The position numbers were made by a program, and so were the translations under genes. The notes below the pieces were generated by a model. That model did not search any database. It worked only from the letters and a program-made list of their open reading frames with translations, and had not been told where the DNA came from. Positions 1-6,174 of a stretch of 7,673 bases of DNA are shown one piece after another (the stretch's first letter is position 1; each line of letters opens with the position of its first letter). Location: the NCBI GenBank assembly GCA_013001365.1, contig JABDMQ010000031.1:1-7673 (forward strand). Direction: 5' to 3'. The DNA is from Flavobacteriaceae bacterium (GTDB lineage: Bacteria; Bacteroidota; Bacteroidia; Flavobacteriales; Flavobacteriaceae).

Positions 1-950
1 ACGGTTCATGGGTCGATCCAAGGATAGAACCATTACACCTTATACCAACGCATCCAGCAGCCATGGCATTGCATTATGGTCAAGCAATTTTTGAAGGCAT
101 GAAAGCAACTATTGATACTGAAGGCAACCCAATGCTGTTCAGACCAGAAGAGAATGCTGCACGACTCAATTTTAGCGCAAGACGAATGGGAATGCCAGAA
201 TTGCCAGAAGAATTATTCATTGAAGGATTGAAACAATTCGTTGGATTGGAAAAAGATTGGATTCCACCACAAGATGGTAGTGCCTTGTATTTGAGACCAT
301 TTATGTATGCAGATGAAGCTTTCATTGGCATGCGAGCTGCGACACACTATAAATTCGTAATTATGGCCTCGCCATCAGCACCTTTGTTCAGTACTCATAT
401 TAAACTTTGGGCGGAAAAGGACTTCATAAGAGCGGCGCATGGTGGTACAGGTGAAGCTAAAGCTGCCGGAAACTATGCTGCTGCAATTAAGCCAACTGAG
501 TTAGCAAAAAACAAAGGTTATGATCAGGTCCTATGGCTGGACGCAGCAGAACATAAATACATTCAAGAAGTGGGTACCATGAATATCTTCTTCAAGGTCG
601 ATGGGATGTTCATAACACCTAAGCTAGATGGTTCAGTCCTCAGTGGAATTACCCGTAAGAGCGTTATCGACTTATTGCGTGACAAGGGTTTTGAAGTTAC
701 AGAACGTCTTGTTAGTCTCGAAGAAATTCGATATGCATCGGATAAAGGATTGTTGGAAGAGGCGTTTGGAACTGGTACAGCAGTGGGTATAGCATACATC
801 AAAGAAATCGGTATGTCGGATGGCGTTATTACTATATCTGAGGAAAGCCCAGTGGCCAAGGAAATTAACGCAACATTACAAGGCATCAAAACAGGCAAGA
901 TTGAAGATACATTCAATTGGATGACCAAGATTGAAAATCAATTGGCTTAA
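1..950 (+). CDS. ilvE: Branched-chain amino acid aminotransferase (class IV PLP fold), 5'-partial
   Basis: This enzyme moves the amino group between leucine, isoleucine or valine and 2-oxoglutarate in the cytoplasm, using PLP. The frame is open back to the window edge. Codons from position 3 read GSWVDPRIEPLHL and run without a stop into the ATG at 63, whose MALHYGQAIFEGMKA block is an internal family motif, so the Met at 63 is not the start and the N-terminus lies outside the window. Numbering from that Met, the PLP-binding lysine is K133 in GEAKAAGNYAA, the cofactor-contacting glutamate is E169 in QEVGTMNIFF, and the phosphate-binding turns are SGITRKS (194-200) and GTGTAVG (236-242). The family is usually about 355 residues; 295 plus 20 upstream codons are present, so roughly 40 are missing. 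The stop overlaps the next gene's ATG, suggesting an operon for branched-chain amino acid degradation. The same enzyme also serves biosynthesis. Confidence 0.95.
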   Translation, partial: GSWVDPRIEPLHLIPTHPAAMALHYGQAIFEGMKATIDTEGNPMLFRPEENAARLNFSARRMGMPELPEELFIEGLKQFVGLEKDWIPPQDGSALYLRPFMYADEAFIGMRAATHYKFVIMASPSAPLFSTHIKLWAEKDFIRAAHGGTGEAKAAGNYAAAIKPTELAKNKGYDQVLWLDAAEHKYIQEVGTMNIFFKVDGMFITPKLDGSVLSGITRKSVIDLLRDKGFEVTERLVSLEEIRYASDKGLLEEAFGTGTAVGIAYIKEIGMSDGVITISEESPVAKEINATLQGIKTGKIEDTFNWMTKIENQLA

Positions 951-952
951 TG
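948..952 (+). promoter_or_regulatory. TAATG stop/start overlap coupling ilvE to the E1 gene
   Basis: The TAA of the aminotransferase (948-950) shares its last A with the ATG of the dehydrogenase (950-952). No Shine-Dalgarno-like purine block is seen just upstream. Re-initiation by the terminating ribosome is therefore the likely way the E1 gene is translated, and both genes must share a transcript. Coupling is inferred from the overlap. Confidence 0.7.
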
Positions 953-3082
953 AACAAGGACGTCCTCTATAAAGCATTTCATTACATGTGCATGGCGAAG
1001 TCAATGACGGAGTTATATGAAGATAACTTCAAGTTGGTATCAAAGTATGTGCATGCTACTTCTAGAGGTCATGAAGCCGTTCAGATTGCTTTGGGCATGC
1101 AGTTATTGCCTCAGGATTATGCGTTTCCATACTATCGCGACGATGCTATGTTATTATCCTTTGGATTGCAACCCTATGATCTGATGTTGCAGTTACTGGC
1201 CAAGAAAGACGATCCGTTTTCAGGAGGAAGAACCTATTATTCGCATCCAAGCCTAAAGGATGATGATAAGCCTAAGATTCCTCATCAATCCTCAGCTACA
1301 GGTATGCAGGCCATTCCTGCAACTGGTGTGGCTATGGGATTTAATTACCACGAAAGCGGTAATCTCTTTGCTGAAGAAAACGGAACAAAGGGGAAGTCAA
1401 AAAATAGCACGGAAAATAGTGGAAACGACTATAATTCTTCGGTCCATTCTGAAGATTCCCGCCTACGCGGGAATGCACCAATAGTAGTATGTTCTTTAGG
1501 AGACGCGTCGGTTACTGAAGGCGAAATTGCTGAAGCCTTTCAGATGGCAGCCTTGAAGCAAATGCCAATAATGTACTTAGTGCAAGACAATGGCTGGGAC
1601 ATTTCGGCAAATGAAGAAGAGACCAGGGCGCAAAATGCTTATGAGTACGCTCAAGGATTCCATGGATTGGAAGCTATAAGCATTGATGGCGCTAATTTCA
1701 TTGAAAGTTATGAAGCCGTCAATAAGGTGATCAAGACAATCCGTGAAGAAAGACGACCGATTCTTGTCCATGCAAAAGTACCCCTATTAAATCATCATAC
1801 TTCGGGTGTGCGTATGGAATGGTACCGTGACGACTTAGAAGAAGCGCGTTCAAGAGATCCTTATCCTGTATTAATTCAGCAATTAAAGGACAACGGATTT
1901 TCTAACAAGGAAATTGAATCGATTGAATCATCTGCCATGAAAAAGGTCAAAGAAGATTTTCAAAAAGCATTGAAGGCAGAAGATCCTACACCAGAAGACC
2001 TCTTTACTCATGATTTTGTGCCTACTCCAGTTACTGAGGAGAAAGGTGTTCGATCACCAGAAGGAAATGACAAAGTGGTCATGGTCGATTGTGCATTATA
2101 TGCTGTTGAAGAACTCATGAGAAAGCATAAAGAATGCTTGCTATATGGACAGGATGTTGGTGGTCGATTAGGTGGCGTATTTAGGGAAGCCGCCACACTT
2201 GCTCAAAAATTTGGTGATGACCGCGTGTTCAATACACCTATACAGGAAGCATTCATTGTAGGTTCAACCGTAGGCATGAGTGCAGTTGGATTAAAGCCGA
2301 TTGTTGAGGTCCAATTTGCCGATTATATCTGGCCAGGGCTGAATCAATTATTCACTGAAGTCAGTCGAAGTTGTTATCTGTCTAATGGAAAATGGCCCGT
2401 GAGCATGATTCTTCGTGTGCCTATTGGTGCCTATGGCAGTGGTGGACCTTACCATTCATCGTCAGTAGAAAGTGTTGTGACCAATATCAGAGGCATAAAA
2501 ATCGCCTATCCGAGTAATGGAGCCGATCTAAAAGGATTGATGAAAGCAGCCTACTACGACCCCAATCCAGTTGTTATCCTAGAACATAAAGGATTGTATT
2601 GGTCCAAGATTCCAGGAACCAAAACGGCAACATCGGTTGAGCCTAGTGAGGATTACATATTGCCTTTTGGAAAGGCTTGGGTCTTGCAGGAAATTTGGAA
2701 ACAAGAAGAACTGGAAACCATGACCATAGTGACATATGGAATGGGAGTTCATTGGGCTTATAACGCTTCAGAAGACATGCGAGACCAAGTGGAGATCATC
2801 GACTTAAGGACCTTGTTTCCCTTGGATGAAAAAACTATTATGAATTCGGTCAAGAAAACAGGTAAATGCTTAGTAGTTACTGAGGAACCTGTCGATAATG
2901 GTTTTGCAAGAGCTCTTACAGGAAAAATCCAAGAAGAATGCTTTAAATACCTAGATGCTCCTGTAATGACAATTGGTAGTGAGAACATGCCAGCAATTCC
3001 TCTTAATTCTACTTTAGAGGAGACCATGATACCATCAACAGAAAAGGTGAAAGCCAAGATCGAAGAAATACTGTCCTACTGA
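950..3082 (+). CDS. Fused E1 alpha-beta subunit of branched-chain 2-oxo acid dehydrogenase (thiamine diphosphate dependent)
   Basis: The protein (710 aa) decarboxylates 2-oxo acids and passes the acyl group to the lipoyl E2 of a dehydrogenase complex; branched-chain substrates are inferred from the ilvE neighbour. The alpha-like domain is about residues 1-330: SRGHEAVQ (38-45), the ThDP/Mg site from GDASVTEGE (184-192) to QDNGWDIS (212-219), and the active-site histidine loop NHHTSG (281-286). A short linker (about 335-375) leads to the beta-like domain (376-705): YGQDVGGRLGGVF (399-411), ThDP-activating E433 in TPIQEAF, and the conserved histidine H502 in GPYHSS. Such fusions are common in Bacteroidota, usually about 660-690 aa by recollection. 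The excess is mostly an S/N-rich loop at residues 136-175, just before the ThDP motif, containing a translated palindromic repeat. No E2 or E3 gene is present. A different 2-oxo acid substrate is possible. Confidence 0.9.
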   Translation: MNKDVLYKAFHYMCMAKSMTELYEDNFKLVSKYVHATSRGHEAVQIALGMQLLPQDYAFPYYRDDAMLLSFGLQPYDLMLQLLAKKDDPFSGGRTYYSHPSLKDDDKPKIPHQSSATGMQAIPATGVAMGFNYHESGNLFAEENGTKGKSKNSTENSGNDYNSSVHSEDSRLRGNAPIVVCSLGDASVTEGEIAEAFQMAALKQMPIMYLVQDNGWDISANEEETRAQNAYEYAQGFHGLEAISIDGANFIESYEAVNKVIKTIREERRPILVHAKVPLLNHHTSGVRMEWYRDDLEEARSRDPYPVLIQQLKDNGFSNKEIESIESSAMKKVKEDFQKALKAEDPTPEDLFTHDFVPTPVTEEKGVRSPEGNDKVVMVDCALYAVEELMRKHKECLLYGQDVGGRLGGVFREAATLAQKFGDDRVFNTPIQEAFIVGSTVGMSAVGLKPIVEVQFADYIWPGLNQLFTEVSRSCYLSNGKWPVSMILRVPIGAYGSGGPYHSSSVESVVTNIRGIKIAYPSNGADLKGLMKAAYYDPNPVVILEHKGLYWSKIPGTKTATSVEPSEDYILPFGKAWVLQEIWKQEELETMTIVTYGMGVHWAYNASEDMRDQVEIIDLRTLFPLDEKTIMNSVKKTGKCLVVTEEPVDNGFARALTGKIQEECFKYLDAPVMTIGSENMPAIPLNSTLEETMIPSTEKVKAKIEEILSY
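1355..1474 (+). other. Extended low-complexity loop inside the E1 alpha domain
   Basis: Residues 136-175 of the E1 protein are rich in S, N, E, G and K (for example KNSTENSGNDYNSSVHSEDS). They replace what in related proteins, from memory, is a linker of some 10-20 residues between the ATGVAMGF helix and the buried strand PIVVCSLGD. The reading frame is kept throughout. The segment ends in a palindromic repeat, so at least part of it probably arose by insertion. A surface loop is the likely structural outcome. The exact borders are estimates. Confidence 0.55.
1455..1474. repeat. dRS3/REP-like palindrome (ATTCCCGC-4 nt-GCGGGAAT) inside the E1 coding sequence
   Basis: The sequence ATTCCCGCCTACGCGGGAAT has two perfect 8-bp arms around a CTAC loop. 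It matches the style of the small dispersed palindromes with ATTCCC/GGGAAT ends known from Neisseria (dRS3) and many other bacteria, whose translations typically read as DSRLRGN or IPAYAGM. Here the coding frame gives exactly EDSRLRGN (residues 168-175). Its GC-rich core contrasts with the AT-rich DNA on either side. Only one copy is seen in this window, so its repetitive nature elsewhere in the genome is an inference. Confidence 0.7.
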
Positions 3083-4371
3083 TTTATCAATCTATAGATC
3101 AAGATAGCAGTTCGTTTCGTAAGGTCTTCAACTGTATTCAAGTTAACGGTTTCTTGAGGTGTATGGGCACCGGAGCCCATAGTGCCCAGACCATCCAGAC
3201 AATCAACATATTCTGCAACAAATGAAACGTCTGCCGCACCACGTCTGCCCGGATCATATGCCAATACTTCGCCCTGATCTAGATCTAAACTAACTTCGTT
3301 CAAAACGGAAAGTAAATTTAGGTTGCCTTCTTTTGGTCCCATGGCAGGATAACTATCTGTAAAACTGATTTTTGCTGAGGTCTGTGGTAAATTATTAGCT
3401 ACGATTTCACGCATTTTCGAACGGGCATTCTCCTTTTGTTCCTCAGAAATGAATCGTAATCAACCTTTTACAACTGCTGTTTGGGCGACTACATTACTTT
3501 TCCCGAAGGCATCTCCCTTACTGGTCATTTCATCTAAATTGACGAAGGTCCCGCCAAGAATGACACCAGGATTGAATGTTAGATATTCTTCGCCTTTAAC
3601 TTTATTGTAGAACTCGTTAAGGATTCTTGAAAGTTCAAAAATGGCACCAGCCCCAACACGATCGCTAAAAACTCCTGACGAATGTGCGCGTTTGCCTTCA
3701 ACTTCCAATTTCCATCCAGATGCACCTCGTCTTGCAACAGTGGCATAATTAAATCCTGTGGAGTTTTCGAAACCTAAAGCTATATCACTTCGTTTTGCAG
3801 CTTCAATCAGATCTTTTCTGCTAATGGTCAGAGGTTTGCCAGTACTTTCTTCATCACCAGTAAATGCAACAATGATCTGTGCATTCTTCAAAAGGCCATT
3901 TTCTTGCAATGCTTTCAATGCATAAAGGACAATTACATTGCCTCCTTTCATATCATTGCCACCTGGAGCATGGGCAATGCTTTCATTCACCATCTTGAAT
4001 TCTTGGAAAGGGCTATCAGCCTCGAAAACCGTATCGAGATGCCCAATGAGCAATAATTTCTTCCCTTTATTGCCCGATGTTTCAGCAAATAGATGACCAG
4101 CGCGATTCATTTCAGGCGGCATATCGATCCATGAGGTCTGAAAATCAATGTTATTAAAGGCATCTTTAAAGACCATACCAACTTCTTTGACGCCTTCAGG
4201 ATTCATTGTACCGCTATTGATATTGACCACTTTCTTCAAGAATGAAATGGCTTCGGGATTATTGGCTTCAATGGACTTGATGATTTTCTTTTCTTTGCTT
4301 GAAAGATTCTGAGCTGATATACTTGTTGAGCAGAAAGCCAAAAGTATGAGGAGTGAAATAAACTTCTTCAT
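3076..4371 (-). pseudogene. Secreted M20 family metallopeptidase (glutamate carboxypeptidase-like), interrupted by an in-frame TGA
   Basis: The intact product would be a two-zinc exopeptidase or acyl-amino-acid hydrolase of the CPG2 type, exported from the cytoplasm. Residues 1-20 form a Sec signal peptide (MKKFISLLILLAF, then a likely cut after SISA). Visible metal or catalytic residues are H111 and D113 in GHLDTVF, D140 in GGNDMKGG, E174/E175 in TGDEESTG, and E202 in GFENSTG. H230 is in the lid/dimerisation domain. Codon 304 is TGA (3462-3460) where the family usually has Asp in a GDLRF motif. The same frame then continues without damage for 127 codons, including LRFISEEQ, PGRRGAADVSF and the last metal ligand H403 in SGAHTPQETVNL. 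The total of 431 codons is normal family size. Without readthrough the 303-residue product lacks H403 and should be inactive. A recent nonsense change or an assembly error is most likely. The only purine block before the ATG is a weak AAGAG. Confidence 0.85.
3460..3462 (-). other. In-frame TGA interrupting the M20 peptidase frame
   Basis: On the - strand the codons read GTA AAA GGT TGA TTA CGA TTC. The usual family sequence would be VKGDLRF, that is GGT GAT TTA CGA. The observed string equals the expected one with a T gained after GGT and a T lost from the TTT run. It is therefore a compensated pair of single-base changes as much as a point nonsense mutation, and it leaves the frame intact on both sides. 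Confidence 0.8.
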
Positions 4372-4471
4372 GGTTATCTCTTATTATGTGATAAGATTAA
4401 AAACCTAAGATACTACATTATGAGAAATTTGGATTTGGGATTTTGTATATTTCAGTAATTAAACTGCTTAT
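4372..4471. promoter_or_regulatory. Divergent intergenic region expected to hold promoters for the M20 and bestrophin genes
   Basis: This 100-bp AT-rich gap lies between two divergently oriented genes, so both transcripts should start here. Loose matches to the Bacteroidota -7 box (TAnnTTTG) are TATATTTC at 4446-4453 on the + strand and TAGGTTTT at 4407-4400 on the - strand. Neither has a TTTG at the usual 19-21 bp upstream; the nearest + strand TTTG (4428-4431) is only 14 bp away. The region call is safe, but the individual boxes are weak. Confidence 0.4.
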
Positions 4472-5575
4472 ATGTATACAAAAAGAATTTTCCCAGTCAA
4501 AGGAGTCATAAAATGGACGCGACGGCATATTTTCTTGTTTCTGGTTTTAGCAACTATTCCCGTATTTTTATTTGATGTTCTTGGTTTAAAATGGTTACAT
4601 GTACCTTGGCTTCCCTTGGGTGTATTGGGTACTGCTGTTGCCTTTATCGTTAGTTTCAAGAACAATGCTTCCTATGACAGATTATGGGAAGCCAGAAAGA
4701 TCTGGGGTGGCATCGTGAATTCTTCAAGGTCTTGGACAATCATGGTCAAGGAATTCATAACCAATGTACATGCAAAGAAAGGTCTATCTGATGATGAATT
4801 GCAATCAATCAAACGAGAACTTGTTCATCGCCATGTAGCTTGGTTAACGGCTTTACGTTATCAACTTAGAAAAGACAAGCCATGGGAGCAACATCTCAAA
4901 ACTGGTAAATCTAATCGCGAATTTCGTGAAGCTCATTATTTGGTGTGTGAAGATACTATTCCTATTCAGGAAGCTATTAGTCCTTACATTTCTGAAGTTG
5001 AAAATAAGGAAGTCTTTGCAAAAGGAAATCAAGCATCTCAATTGTTGGGTATACAATCCAGAAGATTAAAGGAATTGATGGACCAAGGTTTGATCGAGGA
5101 TTTCAGGCACATGGAAATGATGAATATGTTAGTTGAGTTCTATACACTTCAAGGTAAAAGTGAACGCATAAAGAATTTTCCATACCCGCGACAGTTTGCA
5201 ACACTGAATTATTTGTTTGTTTGGGTATTTATTGTCCTGTTACCTTTCGGAATCATGGAAGGATTTGAAGTCATTGGCGAACATATTCTCGAAGACCTTA
5301 CAACGCATGAGTCACGTACATCGCTTGGGCATTTGGCACAAGAATTCATTGCCAAGCATTTTGTTTGGTTTTCCATTCCGTTCAGTGCCATGCTAGCCTG
5401 GGTGTTTCATACTATGGAAAAGATTGGTGAAAATACTGAGAACCCTTTCGAAGGAGGACCTAATGATGTTCCGATTACTGACCTGAGTCGAGGTATCGAA
5501 ATAGACATCAGGCAACTTATTGATGATTCAGGAATACCAGAACCCTTCGAGTGGAAAAATGATATTGTGATGTAA
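4472..5575 (+). CDS. Bestrophin-family membrane protein (probable anion/ion channel)
   Basis: Bestrophins are pentameric ion channels of the inner membrane; bacterial members have been reported to conduct ions, but the ion for this one cannot be told from sequence. Hydrophobic segments lie at about 19-37, 46-62, 244-263 and 295-315. The family signature is clear in IVSFKNNASYDRLWEARKIW (59-78) followed by GGIVNSSRSW (79-88), and the C-terminal ENPFEGGPNDVPI (323-335) matches the conserved tail after the last helix. At 367 aa it is longer than the roughly 300 aa of classical bacterial members, the extra being mostly a charged cytoplasmic segment at about 100-200. The ATG at 4472 is the only plausible start: an in-frame TAA lies at 4460 and the next Met is residue 91. 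No Shine-Dalgarno sequence is visible. The gene is monocistronic, ending in a strong terminator that begins within its stop codon. Confidence 0.88.
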   Translation: MYTKRIFPVKGVIKWTRRHIFLFLVLATIPVFLFDVLGLKWLHVPWLPLGVLGTAVAFIVSFKNNASYDRLWEARKIWGGIVNSSRSWTIMVKEFITNVHAKKGLSDDELQSIKRELVHRHVAWLTALRYQLRKDKPWEQHLKTGKSNREFREAHYLVCEDTIPIQEAISPYISEVENKEVFAKGNQASQLLGIQSRRLKELMDQGLIEDFRHMEMMNMLVEFYTLQGKSERIKNFPYPRQFATLNYLFVWVFIVLLPFGIMEGFEVIGEHILEDLTTHESRTSLGHLAQEFIAKHFVWFSIPFSAMLAWVFHTMEKIGENTENPFEGGPNDVPITDLSRGIEIDIRQLIDDSGIPEPFEWKNDIVM

Positions 5576-5606
5576 AAAAAAGCGACCTGATCAGGTCGCT
5601 TTTTTT
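5574..5606. terminator. Bidirectional intrinsic terminator between convergent genes
   Basis: Eight A residues (5574-5581), the perfect palindrome GCGACCTGATCAGGTCGC (5582-5599) and seven T residues (5600-5606) form a symmetric element. As RNA it folds to a 7-bp GC-rich stem with a GATC loop, extended by A-U pairs, and has a U-run on either strand. It ends the bestrophin transcript (+) and the hutU/DUF4136 transcript (-). The A run includes the last two bases of the bestrophin TAA, and the DUF4136 stop codon begins 5 bp beyond the T run. Confidence 0.95.
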
Positions 5607-5610
5607 AGTT

Positions 5611-6159
5611 TTATTGTTCTGATCCCGGTGGATATTTAGCCATTACTTTTGCTACGAACTCTTTAATTCGCGCTTCTTTCTTCTCTCTGCCTTGGGCTAA
5701 GTAACCTGTACCCATACCTTGCCAAATTAGTTCTTTTTTATTGGCATCTATTAAGTCGATGTACAAAGTTCCTTGAGTAGATGTAGTGACCATAGGTTGT
5801 TGATTAAAGCCCCAGCCCCATGGACCCCAGCCTCCCCAGCCCCAGCCACCCATACCCCAGGCGTTATTGTAAACGTTTACACGTTCGCTGGATTTGGTGA
5901 AGATGCTGACAAGTATATCTGGTGTTTCAGATTTTGAATAGCCTTTTGCTAATAATTCGCTTTCAATAGCACGAAGAATCCTTCGTTTGTCTAGGTCGCT
6001 GATCTCTGCCTTATCTATTCCTGTTTTAAAGAATGCAAAGGTCTTGTACTGGTTAAAGTCTGCTTTGCTGTCATAGTCGGTAGCAACCCTTACAGAACTG
6101 CAAGAGGATACCACTATAAAAAGCAGTAATGCCGAAATGGTTTGTGTTACTTTTTTCAT
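5611..6159 (-). CDS. DUF4136 family lipoprotein with a Gly/Trp-rich segment
   Basis: This is a 182-aa predicted lipoprotein of unknown function. A signal peptide (MKKVTQTISALLLFIVV) ends in a lipobox-like VSSC, so C20 would be lipidated and the protein anchored in the cell envelope, probably the outer membrane. The body matches DUF4136 style: VATDYDSKADFNQYKTFAF (25-43) near the N-terminus, a helix around DKRRILRAIESELLAKGY (57-74), PDILVSI (80-86), then strands TLYIDLIDANKKELIWQG (131-148) and a basic final helix. Between them residues 101-117 read WGMGGWGWGGWGPWGWG, a Gly/Trp-rich loop often seen in this family. The gene starts 15 bp after the hutU stop on the same strand, with an A-rich spacer and no clear Shine-Dalgarno sequence, so it may be co-transcribed with hutU or have a promoter inside the end of hutU. 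No functional link to histidine degradation is evident. Confidence 0.85.
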   Translation of the reverse strand: MKKVTQTISALLLFIVVSSCSSVRVATDYDSKADFNQYKTFAFFKTGIDKAEISDLDKRRILRAIESELLAKGYSKSETPDILVSIFTKSSERVNVYNNAWGMGGWGWGGWGPWGWGFNQQPMVTTSTQGTLYIDLIDANKKELIWQGMGTGYLAQGREKKEARIKEFVAKVMAKYPPGSEQ

Positions 6160-6174
6160 TGCTTTTTTATTTAG

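Noticed and set aside
1364..1394. Similarity between GNLFAEENGTKGK in the E1 loop and GHLFAETSGNKGKK in the M20 protein, suggesting a duplicated segment.
   Set aside because: The DNA match is patchy (roughly two thirds by eye) and the M20 version is normal for its family, so chance is the better explanation.
1260..1484. A 74-aa open frame ending in IPAYAGMHQ inside the E1 gene.
   Set aside because: It is another frame of the dehydrogenase; the IPAYAGM ending is simply the alternative translation of the palindromic repeat.
1499..1594. GDA...DN in place of the classical GDG...NN thiamine diphosphate motif, as a sign of a dead enzyme.
   Set aside because: From memory the GDASVTEGE form is normal in this Bacteroidota E1 subgroup, and the other active-site residues are all present.
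3086..3102. The small palindrome ATCTATAGAT near the E1/M20 junction as a terminator.
   Set aside because: It is AT-rich, only 10 bp and has no following T-run, so it would not form a stable intrinsic terminator.
3400..3459. A bacterial SECIS hairpin after the in-frame TGA that would make the M20 protein a selenoprotein.
   Set aside because: No stable stem-loop with a suitable apical loop is visible in the ~40 bases after the TGA, and the replaced residue is an ordinary Asp in family members rather than a catalytic Cys.
3080..3462. TGA reassigned to a sense codon in this organism.
   Set aside because: The E1 gene ends in TGA at the expected family C-terminus, Trp is encoded by TGG throughout, and no other gene here contains an in-frame TGA.
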